From NCBI GenBank assembly GCA_025356275.1, contig JANXUK010000113.1, positions 1-43,622 on the forward strand: a DNA stretch of 43,622 bases. Reading direction: 5' to 3'. Shown piece after piece: positions 29,371 through 38,403 of the stretch; the stretch's first letter is position 1, and every line of letters begins with the position of its first letter. A program made the translations under genes and the position numbers. The notes under the pieces are model-generated. The model was not told where the DNA came from, searched no databases, and saw only the letters and a list, made by a program, of their open reading frames with translations. Source of the DNA: Sphingomonadales bacterium (GTDB taxonomy: Bacteria; Pseudomonadota; Alphaproteobacteria; Sphingomonadales; Sphingomonadaceae).

Positions 29371-32300
29371 CTACCCGGCCCGGGGCGGCGCGCGCAGATC
29401 CAGCGTCATCGGAAATTCGCCCATATGCTCCGCGCCGGGGATTTCGGCGGCGCCCGGCGTGTGGCCATGGTCCTGAAACCGCGCCTGCCGCCGGGCCTCG
29501 GCTTCGTATTCATTGACCGGCACGCCCTCATACGACCGCCCACCCGGATGCGCGACATGATAGACGCAGCCGCCCAGTGAGCGGTTGTTCCAGCTGTCGA
29601 ACACATCGAAGGTCAGCGGCGCATTGGCCGGCAACAGCGGATGCAGGCACACCGCCGGCGCCCACGCCTTGTAGCGCACCGCGCCGACCGCCTCGCCCGG
29701 CGTGCCGGTGGGGTGCATCGGCACGCGGCGCCCGTTGCAGGCGATGACATGCCGCCCGGGGATCAGGCCCTTTGCCTTGACCTGCAAGCGTTCAGTCGAG
29801 CTGTCGACATAGCGCACGGTGCCGCCGATCGCGCCGGTCTCGCCCAGCACATTCCACGGCTCCAGCGCATGCGCGATCTCCAGCGCGACGCCCCCGGCCT
29901 CGATCGTGCCATGGGTGGGAAAGCGGAACTGGCGCTGCGCCTCGAACCAGGTCGGGTCAAAATCGTAACCGGCGCGGGCCAGATCGGACAGAACCTCGCT
30001 GAAATCGCTCCAGCAGAAATGCGGCAGCAGGAAGCGGTCATGCAGCGCGGTACCCCAGCGGACCAGCCCCCCGCTCTGCGGATCGCGCCAGAACCATGCG
30101 GCCAGCGCGCGCAGCAACAATTGCTGGGCGACGCTCATCTTGGCGTCTGGCGGCATCTCGAAGGCGCGGAATTCGACGAGGCCAAGGCGTCCTGTGGGCC
30201 CATCGGGCGAGAACAGCTTGTCGATGCAGATTTCGGTGCGATGGGTGTTGCCCGTCACATCGACCAGCATGTTGCGGAACAACAGATCGACATCCCACGG
30301 ATAGGGCGGTGCCTGCCCCGGCGGCGGCACCTGACCCAGCGCGATCTCCAGCTCATGCAGGCTGTCATGCCGCGCTTCGTCGATGCGGGGGGCCTGGCTG
30401 GTCGGGCCGATGAACAGGCCGGAAAACAGATAGCTGAGCGAGGGGTGACGCTGCCAATAGAGCACGAAGCTTTTCAGCAGGTCGGGGCGGCGGATGAACG
30501 GGCTGTCGGGCAGAACCGCGCCGCCCAGCACCATATGATTGCCGCCGCCGGTGCCCACCGATCGCCCGTCGACCATGAATTTGTCCGCGGTCAGCCCGCA
30601 ATCGCGCGCCGCATCATACAGCTGTGTGGTGATGTCGACCAGCTGCGCCCAGCTTTTGGCGGGGTGGATGTTGACCTCGATCACGCCGGGATCGGGGGTG
30701 ACCTTGAGGACGTTGATGCGCGGATCGGGCGGCGGCGGATAGCCTTCGATCCGGACCGGAAGTTGCAGTTTCTCAGCCGTAGCCTCGATCGCGGCGATCA
30801 GTTCGAGGTAATCCTCGATCGCTTCGACGGGCGGAATGAACACCGAGAGGAAGCGGCCCTGCGGCTCCACGGTGATCGCGGTGCGGACCGCCCCCTCGAT
30901 GATGATCTGCTCGACGCGGTCCTGCTTGGCGGCGCCGCCGGGGCCGGCTTCCACGGCGATGGAGCGGGCCCCGGGCGCGGCGGCCTCATGTGATTGCGTC
31001 GCGGCCACGGGGCGCTGCTCGCGGTAATCGGCGAGCGGGGCGGCGGCGTTGGTAGCGACGCGCGGGTGGATATAGGGATAGTCCGACTTGGGCACCCAGG
31101 GCAGCGAGCCCAGCGGCAGCCGGTAGCCCAGCGCACTGTCTCCCGGCACCGCCACCAACGCGCCGCGCCGGACCTGCCACCGTTCGCTGAGCCAGCGGGG
31201 CGCGGCGGCTTCGGCATTCCACGGCTGGGCCGGGGTTTCGCCGGCGCGCTGGATCGGCAGCACATGGCCGACCGGCTGGGCCAGGCCGCGATCATAGGTG
31301 CGCATGAAGCGCTCCCGCTCCTCCGGGTCGTCGAGCTTGGGGTCACCGGGGCTGACATTATACGGCAGCTCGCCCTCGCGGGTCAGCCATTTGGCCGGGT
31401 CCTCGAACACCGGCTGGACGTAATCGCCCTCCAGCCCGAGGGTCGCGGCGGTGGCGGCGAGGAAGGCGGCGGATTCGGCGCCGCCGAGGAAAGTCTCTCC
31501 GGCGGCGGGTTTCTTGCCCCCGGCGTTGGACGGCAATTCCACGCCCAGCAGATCGGCATCGCGCCACAAAGGCGCACCATCATCGCGCCAATAGATCGAG
31601 AAGCCCCAGCGCGGCAGGCTCTCCCCCGGATACCATTTGCCCTGCCCGTGATGCAGCAGCGCGCCCGGCGCAAACCGCTCACGCAAGTCGCGGATCAACC
31701 TGTCGGCATAGACTGCCTTGGTCGGCCCGACCGCGTCACCGTTCCATTCGCCGGCCTCCGGATCGTCGGCGGCCACGAAGGTCGGCTCGCCGCCCATGGT
31801 CAGCCGCATGTCCTGCGCTGCGATATCGGTATCGACCTTCTCGCCGAGTGCGAGGAGCGCGGCCCAGCGGGTGTCGGTGAACGGCTTGGTGATGCGCACC
31901 GCCTCGGCGATGCGGGTGACTGACATCTCGAAGTGGAACTCCACCCCTGACGGCTCGGCCCCGCCGCTGACCGGTGCGGCGGAGCGGTAATGCGGCGTGG
32001 CGGCGAGCGGGATATGACCCTCACCCGCGAACAGCCCCGAGGTGGGATCGAGCCCGACCCAGCCGGCGCCCGGTAAGTAAACCTCGCACCAGGCATGCAG
32101 ATCGGTGAAATCGGCCTCGGGGCCCTTGGGGCCGGTCACCGGCTCCACATCGGCCTTCATCTGGATCAGATAGCCCGAGACAAACCGCGCGGCATAACCC
32201 AGCCGCCGCAACAGATTGACCAGCAGCCAGCCGGTATCGCGGCACGATCCGGTGCCAAGGCTGAGCGTATCCTCGGGGGTCTGCACCCCGGCCTCCATCC

Positions 32301-32778
32301 GCAGCACATAGGAAATCCGGTGTTGCAGCGCCTGATTGATTGCCACCAGAAAGTCGATGGTCCGCCCACGCCACTCCGCAAATTGAAGCGCCAGTGCCTC
32401 GAATAATTCGCCTGCCGGCTCCACCGTGAAATAGGCCGCCAGATCGCCGGCCAGCGCCGCGTCATAGGTGAATGGCACTTCCTCTGCGTGCGGCTCCACG
32501 AAGAAGTCGAACGGGTTGATCACCGCCAGATCGGCGAGCAGGTCGACCTCGAAACTGAAATGGCTGACCCGCTCGGGAAAGATGATCCGTGCCAGCCAAT
32601 TGCCGTGCGGGTCCTGTTGCCAATTGATGAAATGACCGGCCGGTTCGATCTTCAGCGCATAATTGGGGATCGCGGTGCGCGCATGCGGCGCGGGGCGCAG
32701 CCGCACCACCTGCGGCCCGAGCATGATCGGGCGATCATAGGTATAACGGGTAAGGTGGTGCAGGGCGGCTCTGATCAT
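29371..32778 (-). CDS. Transglutaminase-like protein with C-terminal DUF2126 domain
   Basis: 1135 residues. Residues 1-255 are a transglutaminase-like unit with N-terminal beta domain ([20 protein letters not shown]). Its triad is Cys179 ([12 protein letters not shown]), His228 ([11 protein letters not shown]) and Asp244 (GLDPTSGLF). The remaining 850 residues match DUF2126, beginning near [20 protein letters not shown] with the [16 protein letters not shown] and [10 protein letters not shown] blocks and ending in [16 protein letters not shown]2126 is large and uncharacterised. As the first gene of the operon, it lies 54 bases from repeat copy 2, which occupies most of its upstream region. 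The function is inferred only at the level of peptide processing or ligation. Confidence 0.92.
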   Translation of the reverse strand: MIRAALHHLTRYTYDRPIMLGPQVVRLRPAPHARTAIPNYALKIEPAGHFINWQQDPHGNWLARIIFPERVSHFSFEVDLLADLAVINPFDFFVEPHAEEVPFTYDAALAGDLAAYFTVEPAGELFEALALQFAEWRGRTIDFLVAINQALQHRISYVLRMEAGVQTPEDTLSLGTGSCRDTGWLLVNLLRRLGYAARFVSGYLIQMKADVEPVTGPKGPEADFTDLHAWCEVYLPGAGWVGLDPTSGLFAGEGHIPLAATPHYRSAAPVSGGAEPSGVEFHFEMSVTRIAEAVRITKPFTDTRWAALLALGEKVDTDIAAQDMRLTMGGEPTFVAADDPEAGEWNGDAVGPTKAVYADRLIRDLRERFAPGALLHHGQGKWYPGESLPRWGFSIYWRDDGAPLWRDADLLGVELPSNAGGKKPAAGETFLGGAESAAFLAATAATLGLEGDYVQPVFEDPAKWLTREGELPYNVSPGDPKLDDPEERERFMRTYDRGLAQPVGHVLPIQRAGETPAQPWNAEAAAPRWLSERWQVRRGALVAVPGDSALGYRLPLGSLPWVPKSDYPYIHPRVATNAAAPLADYREQRPVAATQSHEAAAPGARSIAVEAGPGGAAKQDRVEQIIIEGAVRTAITVEPQGRFLSVFIPPVEAIEDYLELIAAIEATAEKLQLPVRIEGYPPPPDPRINVLKVTPDPGVIEVNIHPAKSWAQLVDITTQLYDAARDCGLTADKFMVDGRSVGTGGGNHMVLGGAVLPDSPFIRRPDLLKSFVLYWQRHPSLSYLFSGLFIGPTSQAPRIDEARHDSLHELEIALGQVPPPGQAPPYPWDVDLLFRNMLVDVTGNTHRTEICIDKLFSPDGPTGRLGLVEFRAFEMPPDAKMSVAQQLLLRALAAWFWRDPQSGGLVRWGTALHDRFLLPHFCWSDFSEVLSDLARAGYDFDPTWFEAQRQFRFPTHGTIEAGGVALEIAHALEPWNVLGETGAIGGTVRYVDSSTERLQVKAKGLIPGRHVIACNGRRVPMHPTGTPGEAVGAVRYKAWAPAVCLHPLLPANAPLTFDVFDSWNNRSLGGCVYHVAHPGGRSYEGVPVNEYEAEARRQARFQDHGHTPGAAEIPGAEHMGEFPMTLDLRAPPRAG

Positions 32779-32832
32779 TGGCCGCAGCGTACCCCTTGCT
32801 TATGCTGCGGTGCAATGAATTTGTTTGGGTCG

Positions 32833-32997
32833 GAGTCTGTTTGCCGAAAAGCGCGAAAGGGCGCTTTTCGGCAAAGCTTATGCCGTGCCGCGCCCCCCCC
32901 TCCCGACCTCCCCATCCAGTATGTAACCAGTGGGAGGTCGGGAGAGGGCGCGGCGCGGCATAGGCTGCGACCGCCAGTTCGCCAAACAATCAGACTC
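32833..32997. repeat. Structured intergenic repeat element, copy 2
   Basis: 165 bp with ends GAGTCTG (32833-32839) and CAGACTC (32991-32997). A 15 bp perfect hairpin (32840-32854/32861-32875) is followed by a long central palindrome. The palindrome's outer arms (32876-32895 and 32946-32965) pair with only two T-G positions, and the loop holds ATCCAGTATGTA (32914-32925). Same layout as copy 1, but many paired positions differ from copy 1 on both arms. It fills nearly all of the 219 bp between the transglutaminase operon start and the end of the Rieske gene; the right terminus touches the Rieske stop codon. Confidence 0.88.
32840..32875. terminator. 15 bp GAAAAGCGC/GCGCTTTTC hairpin inside repeat copy 2
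   Basis: TTTGCCGAAAAGCGC (32840-32854) pairs perfectly with GCGCTTTTCGGCAAA (32861-32875) around a six-base loop. With A-runs and T-runs inside the stem it could terminate in either direction. Here it would separate the upstream Rieske gene from the transglutaminase operon, both on the minus strand. Any promoter of the operon must then lie in the element itself or in the 54 bases downstream of it. Confidence 0.5.
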
Positions 32998-34347
32998 TCA
33001 GACCAATTCCGGCGCGCCCGTCCCCATGTATCGCGCCAGATTGTAATGCAGGCTGGCCACCGCGCGCTCCATATAGGGATTGGGCTGAGTGCCGCGAAAG
33101 CCGCCCGAAGCCATGCCCTTTTGCACCGCCGCCATATTGGTGAAATCCTGCTGGAGCACCGGGGGCCAATCGGCTGGCTCGGTATAGGCCCAGGGCGCAT
33201 CGGGCGCCTCTCCGGCGGGGAACAATTCATAGACCGCCGCCTCAAAGATGCATTGCCCCGGATTGTCGCCATAGGGCCGCGCCGCGTAGCACAGCATGTT
33301 GTTGACCGCGTGGCCGATCTGGAAATTGGGAAAGATCTGCCATGATGTTCCGCTGGCCGCAGTATGCGCCGGTTCGACCACCGGCCAGTTGACGCCGCGC
33401 GCGGCATCGTCGGCGCGGGCCGCGGCGAGCCAGTGCTTCGACACATCGGCGGGCGGCGTGCCCTCGGGCAGTTCGTCCTTGAGGCGGCGCGCGGCGGCGA
33501 CCAGCGTGGCGGTGGTGTTGGTGTTGGCCATTGCCCAGGTGTAATCCTGAAGCTCGGCGGTGGCGGCGCGCGGGTCATCGCCGGCGCCCAGGCGTAGCTT
33601 CGCGGCGTCCTCCTCCATGCCCTTGGCCGCCTCATAGCCGATGTTGCTGTGTAATCCGTGGTTGCGGCCCCAACCCCGGAACTGCCCGAAGGCCATGAAT
33701 TCGGGATGGGTGCCGGGGACGTGATAGGTCTCGCTGAATGCCTCCAGCGCGACTTTCCAGTTGCAATCGAACACCACCCATTTGCGCCAGCGGACGCGCA
33801 TCTGCTCTAGCCGAAACGGATCGAGCATCGTCGCCGCTGGCTCCAGCCAGTCGCGCAGAGGGCCCGCATCGGGGTCTAGATTGATCCACAGCCAGCCGCC
33901 CCAGGTGTCGCATTTGACCGCGCCGAGGCGGGTAGATTCCTCGGTCAACGTACCGGCCCAGTCGTCTTTGTGCTGGATAAAGGTGCAGGCCCCGTCGAGC
34001 CCGAAGGTCCAGGCGTGAAAGCCGCAGACGATACTGGCCTTTTTGCCAAAGGCATTGCGCTGACCGGCTGGCGCGTCGATCAGGCGGCGGCCACGGTGCG
34101 GGCAGACGTTCCAATAGGCCTTGATCTCATCCGCCCCGGTGCGGATGATCACCACCGAATCGTCCAGAATGTCGAAAGTGATATAGCTGCCGATCTCGGG
34201 CAGGTCCTCGACCCGGCCCGCCTGTTGCCACACCTTGCGCCACAATCTGTCGCGCTCGGCAGCGAGGTAGGCCCGGCTGGTATAGGCCTCGGCGCCGATA
34301 GTGACCGATTGGGCGAGCTGGTCCGGATTGGTAACTGGGCGCATCAT
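32998..34347 (-). CDS. Rieske non-heme iron oxygenase, alpha subunit
   Basis: 449 residues. The Rieske [2Fe-2S] ligands are in CPHRGRR and VCGFHAWTF, with 23 residues between the two pairs, longer than the usual 16-17. The catalytic domain shows NWKVALEAFSETYHVPGTHP, giving the H-x4-H mononuclear iron motif. Such enzymes hydroxylate or demethylate aromatic or steroid substrates with electrons from a ferredoxin or reductase. No such partner gene, and no beta subunit, is in the window. The start has GAGGA upstream. It is divergent from the SDR gene over 149 bases. The substrate cannot be read; the neighbours suggest a CoA-linked catabolic route. Confidence 0.92.
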   Translation of the reverse strand: MMRPVTNPDQLAQSVTIGAEAYTSRAYLAAERDRLWRKVWQQAGRVEDLPEIGSYITFDILDDSVVIIRTGADEIKAYWNVCPHRGRRLIDAPAGQRNAFGKKASIVCGFHAWTFGLDGACTFIQHKDDWAGTLTEESTRLGAVKCDTWGGWLWINLDPDAGPLRDWLEPAATMLDPFRLEQMRVRWRKWVVFDCNWKVALEAFSETYHVPGTHPEFMAFGQFRGWGRNHGLHSNIGYEAAKGMEEDAAKLRLGAGDDPRAATAELQDYTWAMANTNTTATLVAAARRLKDELPEGTPPADVSKHWLAAARADDAARGVNWPVVEPAHTAASGTSWQIFPNFQIGHAVNNMLCYAARPYGDNPGQCIFEAAVYELFPAGEAPDAPWAYTEPADWPPVLQQDFTNMAAVQKGMASGGFRGTQPNPYMERAVASLHYNLARYMGTGAPELV

Positions 34348-34496
34348 GGGTCCTCAAGCGGGTTTGGCATCAAGGCTAGGGCAGGCGCGAGGCGGCGGCA
34401 ATCGCCGCGCAACGCTCATCGCACCGGCGGCGTTCGGCGCGCTTGCCAGCGGGCCTCGCGCTGCGCATGAAGGCCGCGAAAATCTGGGAGATAGCG

Positions 34497-35414
34497 ATGA
34501 GCGAGTTGCGGTTCGACGGGCGCGTGGCGGTGGTGACCGGCGGCGGGCGCGGGCTGGGGCGCGCCTATGCGCTGTTGTTGGCCAGCCGGGGCGCAAAGCT
34601 GGTCATCAACGATCCGGGCGCGGCGATCGTGGGCGAGGGCGCCGATGCCGGCCCCGCCGAGTCCGTCGTCGCCGAGATCAAGGCGGCGGGCGGCGAGGCG
34701 GTGGCTTCGCTGGACACGGTGGCCACAGAGGCCGGCGGCAAGGCGATCATCGACACCGCGATTCGGGCTTTCGGGCGAATCGACATCCTGATCCATAATG
34801 CCGGAAACGTCCGATACGGGTCACTGAGCGAGCTGAGCCACGAGGATTTCCGCGCGGTCATCGATGTGCATTTTATGGGCGCATTCAACGTGGTGCGCCC
34901 GGCCTTCCCACTGATGTGCGCGGCGGGCTATGGCCGGATCGTGCTGACCAGCTCGATCGGCGGGGTCTATGGCAATCAGCGCTGCGTGAATTATGGGATG
35001 TCGAAGGCCGGCATGCTCGGGCTCTCGAACGTTGCCGCGCTGGAGGGTGAGGAGCATGGCGTGAAGTCGAACCTGATCCTGCCCGCCGCCGTGACGCGGA
35101 TGGCCGACGGGCTCGACACATCGCAATATCCGCCGATGGGGCCAGAGCTGGTCGCGCCGACCGTGGCCTGGCTGGCGCATGAAAAATGCAGCGTTTCCGG
35201 TGAAATGCTGGCCTCGGTCGGTGGGCGCGTGGCACGGGTGTTCGTCGGCGAGACGCCGGGGGTCTATCAACCCGCCTGGACCATCGAGGAGGTCGACGCG
35301 CGCATGAGCGAAATCCGCGACAAGGGCGAGGGCAATGCCGATGTGCTCGATTTCGGGGTCCACGGGCATATGGACCATCTGGTGTACAGCTTTGGACGGG
35401 CGACCGGCGCCTGA
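34497..35414 (+). CDS. Short-chain dehydrogenase/reductase
   Basis: 305 residues. NAD(P)-binding TGGGRGLGRAYAL, HNAGNV, LTSSIGG (catalytic Ser) and NYGMSKAG (Tyr-x3-Lys) are all present. The C-terminal extension and the NDPGAAIVGEG insertion resemble the (3R)-hydroxyacyl-CoA dehydrogenase part of multifunctional enzyme 2, so a hydroxyacyl-CoA or hydroxylated ring substrate is likely. GGGAG lies seven bases before the ATG; the longer open frame has no such support. It is divergent from the Rieske gene and convergent with the enoyl-CoA hydratase gene (18 bases apart). Confidence 0.9.
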   Translation: MSELRFDGRVAVVTGGGRGLGRAYALLLASRGAKLVINDPGAAIVGEGADAGPAESVVAEIKAAGGEAVASLDTVATEAGGKAIIDTAIRAFGRIDILIHNAGNVRYGSLSELSHEDFRAVIDVHFMGAFNVVRPAFPLMCAAGYGRIVLTSSIGGVYGNQRCVNYGMSKAGMLGLSNVAALEGEEHGVKSNLILPAAVTRMADGLDTSQYPPMGPELVAPTVAWLAHEKCSVSGEMLASVGGRVARVFVGETPGVYQPAWTIEEVDARMSEIRDKGEGNADVLDFGVHGHMDHLVYSFGRATGA

Positions 35415-35432
35415 CCTGCCCTCGCCCGTTAG

Positions 35433-36200
35433 TTACCGCCCCCGCCACTCCGGCGCGCGTTTCTCTGCAAAGGCGCGCGGGCCTTCCTGCGCGTCCTCGC
35501 TGTTATAGGTGTATTCATGCGCCGCGCGCGCGGCTTGCAGTGCCGCCGATCGCCCCATTTCGGTGGCGAGCATCACCGTCTCGCGCCCGGCCTTGACCGA
35601 AAGCGGCGCACCTTCCAGCACCTCATGCGCCAGTGCAATCGCCGCCACCATCAACCCCTCCGGTTCGGCCAAGCGGTTGACCAATCCGATTTCATAGGCG
35701 CGCTGGGCCGTTATAGGCCGGCCGGTCAGGATGATTTCCATCATGATTCGCTGGGGGATCATATGGATCAGCGGCGCCGCCCAGGGCGATCCGCGCCCGA
35801 CCTTGACCTCGGTGATGGCAAAGCGCGCGGTGGTGCTGGCGACGCACAGATCACACCCCTGCGCGATCATCCAGCCGCCGGCAAAGGCGACGCCCCCCAC
35901 CGCAGCGATCGTGGGTTTGGACAGTTCGATATTGTCATAGGGCAGCGGAAACATGTCGCGCGGGGGGACGTGCAGGCCGGCCTCGACCATCTCTTTCAGG
36001 TCACCGCCGGCGCAGAACGCCTTTTCGCCGGCGCCGGTCAGGATGGCGATGCGGGCCAGCGGATCATGCTCGAACCGGTGCCAGCCGGCGCGCAATCCCT
36101 CGCGCACCTCGCGGCTGAGGCAATTGCGCGTGTCGGGGCGGTTGATGGTGAGGATGGCGATGCCATCGGGGCGGTTGTCATAAAGGACGGCGTTGGACAT
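35433..36200 (-). CDS. Enoyl-CoA hydratase/isomerase family protein
   Basis: A 255-residue crotonase-fold protein with the oxyanion-hole segments KAFCAGGDLKEM near residue 60 and GVAFAGGWMIAQGCDLCVAS near 105, plus ITEVKVGRGSPW. The family hydrates, isomerises or cleaves acyl-CoA thioesters. It is 14 bases downstream of the Cat-type CoA-transferase gene on the same strand, which suggests a shared transcript with it, the CitE-like lyase and possibly the acyl-CoA dehydrogenase. The substrate is not defined by the sequence. Confidence 0.92.
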   Translation of the reverse strand: MSNAVLYDNRPDGIAILTINRPDTRNCLSREVREGLRAGWHRFEHDPLARIAILTGAGEKAFCAGGDLKEMVEAGLHVPPRDMFPLPYDNIELSKPTIAAVGGVAFAGGWMIAQGCDLCVASTTARFAITEVKVGRGSPWAAPLIHMIPQRIMMEIILTGRPITAQRAYEIGLVNRLAEPEGLMVAAIALAHEVLEGAPLSVKAGRETVMLATEMGRSAALQAARAAHEYTYNSEDAQEGPRAFAEKRAPEWRGR

Positions 36201-36214
36201 GGCTGGCTCCTTAC

Positions 36215-37486
36215 CTAAAACCCGCGCGCCCGGATCGCGTGGCCGGCGCGGTCCAGTTCCTCGCGGAAGTCGGGGTGGGCGATGGCGGTCAGGCGGCGGG
36301 TGCGCTCAGCCAATGTCTGGCCTTTCAGCTCGGCCGCGCCGAATTCGGTGACGATGATGTCGACCTCGCTGCGGGCGGTGGTGACGGGGCCGGAGAGGGC
36401 GGCGGTGATCTTGCTGATCGTACCCGCCTTGGCGGTAGAAGCCAGGGCGATGATCGCATGGCCGCCAGGTGAGCGCGCACCGGCGCGGACAAAATCGACC
36501 TGACCCCCGGTGCCGCCCATATAGGCCGCGCCCGACCCCTCGGCATTGGCCGCTCCGGCGAGGTCGATTTCCAGCGCGGAATTGATCGTCACGAGGCGCG
36601 ACAGCCGGCCCAACACGCGGGCGTCATGGGTGTAGCTGGTCGGTGTCATCCGCAAAGCCGGGTTGCGGTGCGCCCATTTGTAGAGCCGGGCGGTGCCGAT
36701 CAGCGCGCCATTGATCGAGACGCCGGGGTCGATCTCCTTGCGCGTATTGGTAATCACCCCGGCTTCGACCAGATTGACCAATCCATCGCCCAACATGCCC
36801 GAATGCACCCCCAGATCGCGGCGGTCGCCCAGCAGGCGCAGGATAGCATCGGGCACCGCGCCGACCCCGGTCTGGATCACCGCGCCATCGCCAATATAGG
36901 CGGCACAGTGGCGGGCGATGGCGGTATCGGTCTCGGTGACTTTGGCGGCCGCGACCTCGACCGGGGCGCGGGTGGTGTGGACCGCGATGTGGATGGCGCT
37001 GGCCGGGATCGTCTCGCCGGGGGTGAAGGGAACATTGTGGTTGACCTCGGCGATGACGAGGCGCGCGGCGGCGACGGCGGCGCGGACGTAATCGCTGATG
37101 AGGCCGCAGGAGTGGTTGCCCCCGGCGTCGGCGGGGCTGACCTGGATCATCGCCACGTCACAGCCGATGATTCCGGCCTCGATGAGCGGCGCGACCTGAC
37201 TGACATGGACCGGGATGATGCCCAGCGCATTGGCCTTGGCCATAGAGCGCAGCGCGCCGATCGCTCCCATGCTGGTCAGCGCGAAGCTGCGCGCGGTGTC
37301 GGGGGTGAACAGGCCGGAGAAGCTGGTGGCGATGAAGGCCTGCAGGCCCGGTATGACTGGCCCTTGCGCGATCAACGCCTCGACCAGCGTGGTCGGTTCC
37401 CCGCAGGCCTGACCCAGCACGATACGCTCGCCGGGGCGCAGCAGCGCGGTGAGGTCCAGCGCCTCCGGGGTGGTGTGTTGCGTCAA
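36215..37486 (-). CDS. Acetyl-CoA hydrolase/4-hydroxybutyrate CoA-transferase family protein
   Basis: A 423-residue Cat1/Cat2-type CoA-transferase. The probable catalytic Glu lies in TINSALEIDLAG near residue 300, preceded by GVGAVPDAILRLL and HSGMLGDGLVNL and followed by GGTGGQVDFVRAG and IIVTEFGAAELKG. These enzymes transfer CoA between acetyl- or succinyl-CoA and a carboxylic acid; the Yersinia RipA itaconate CoA-transferase belongs here. The start is TTG (complement 37484-37486), overlapping the stop of the CitE-like lyase as TTGA. That coupling suggests that the two act in one pathway. Confidence 0.9.
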   Translation of the reverse strand: MTQHTTPEALDLTALLRPGERIVLGQACGEPTTLVEALIAQGPVIPGLQAFIATSFSGLFTPDTARSFALTSMGAIGALRSMAKANALGIIPVHVSQVAPLIEAGIIGCDVAMIQVSPADAGGNHSCGLISDYVRAAVAAARLVIAEVNHNVPFTPGETIPASAIHIAVHTTRAPVEVAAAKVTETDTAIARHCAAYIGDGAVIQTGVGAVPDAILRLLGDRRDLGVHSGMLGDGLVNLVEAGVITNTRKEIDPGVSINGALIGTARLYKWAHRNPALRMTPTSYTHDARVLGRLSRLVTINSALEIDLAGAANAEGSGAAYMGGTGGQVDFVRAGARSPGGHAIIALASTAKAGTISKITAALSGPVTTARSEVDIIVTEFGAAELKGQTLAERTRRLTAIAHPDFREELDRAGHAIRARGF

Positions 37487-38358
37487 ACCCCGGCCTGCCG
37501 CAGCAGCGTTTCGGCGCGCGCCAGATAAGGCCGGTCGACCATGCCGCCATTATGCGCGATGGCGCCGACCCCCGGATTGGCGGCGAACAGATCGACGATT
37601 GTCTGGGCGGCGGCGATCTCCTCCGCCGAAGGGGTGAAGGCGGCGTTGATCACATCCACCTGCGCCGGGTGGATCGCCAGCATCCCGCGATAGCCATTGC
37701 GGCGGACCATTTCGGCGCGCACCTTCAGCGCATCGAGATCGCGAAAATCGGCCTGAATGGTCTCGATGGCGGGCACTTTGGCGGTCGCCGCGCCGAGCAG
37801 GGTCAGGCTGCGCGCCAGTTCATAGGTGAAGGCATACGAGCCGTCGGGGTTGCGATTGCTGGCCGCGCCGATCGAATCGGCCAGATCCTCGGCGCCCCAG
37901 GTCAGCGCGACGACGCGGGGAGCGCCCTTATAATTGCCGGTGTGGAACATCGCCTCGGCCGTTTCGGTGATCAGCACGATGACGGGGGTGCTGCCCAGCG
38001 CGATACCGTGGGCAGCCTCGAAGGCGGAAAGATAGTGGTCGAGCGTCTCGACATCGGCGCGCCCGTACACTTTGGGCAGCATGATGCCGCCGGGGTGGGC
38101 CGGCATGATCGCGGCAAGGTCGCTCAGCGTATGCGGCCCGTCGAGCGGGTTGATCCGTACCCACAGGCGGGCGCGGTGCTGCGGCGTGGCCTTGAGGAAA
38201 TCATGCACCATCTGGCGGGCGAGCGGCTTGTTTTCGGGCGTGACCGCATCCTCGAGGTCGATCAGCACGATGTCGGCGGGACCATCGGCGGCCTTGGCCA
38301 TCTTCCGGGCGCTGTCACCGGGGGCGAACAGCCATGAGCGGGCGGCGATTGGGGTCAT
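37483..38358 (-). CDS. CitE-like HpcH/HpaI-family CoA-ester lyase
   Basis: A 291-residue TIM-barrel enzyme of the CitE family. Visible are SWLFAPGDSARKMAKA (start block), VLIDLEDAV (Mg-binding Glu/Asp region), RLWVRINPLDG, GIMLPKVYGRADVETLDHY, ITETAEAMF and LTWGAEDLA. Relatives cleave or form malyl-, citramalyl- or citryl-type CoA thioesters. Being cotranscribed with a CoA-transferase and near an enoyl-CoA hydratase resembles the RipABC/Ict-Ich-Ccl itaconate route, but other beta-hydroxy acyl-CoA substrates are possible. Confidence 0.9.
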   Translation of the reverse strand: MTPIAARSWLFAPGDSARKMAKAADGPADIVLIDLEDAVTPENKPLARQMVHDFLKATPQHRARLWVRINPLDGPHTLSDLAAIMPAHPGGIMLPKVYGRADVETLDHYLSAFEAAHGIALGSTPVIVLITETAEAMFHTGNYKGAPRVVALTWGAEDLADSIGAASNRNPDGSYAFTYELARSLTLLGAATAKVPAIETIQADFRDLDALKVRAEMVRRNGYRGMLAIHPAQVDVINAAFTPSAEEIAAAQTIVDLFAANPGVGAIAHNGGMVDRPYLARAETLLRQAGV

Positions 38359-38403
38359 TGTTCGATTCCTGCGATGTGGCGGTGACGATGAGCGCCTGAT
38401 CCC

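Noticed and set aside
29641..30993. 450-codon plus-strand frame opposite the DUF2126 gene
   Set aside because: The translation is His/Arg/Gln-rich without any recognisable domain, while the minus strand encodes a coherent protein with catalytic motifs.
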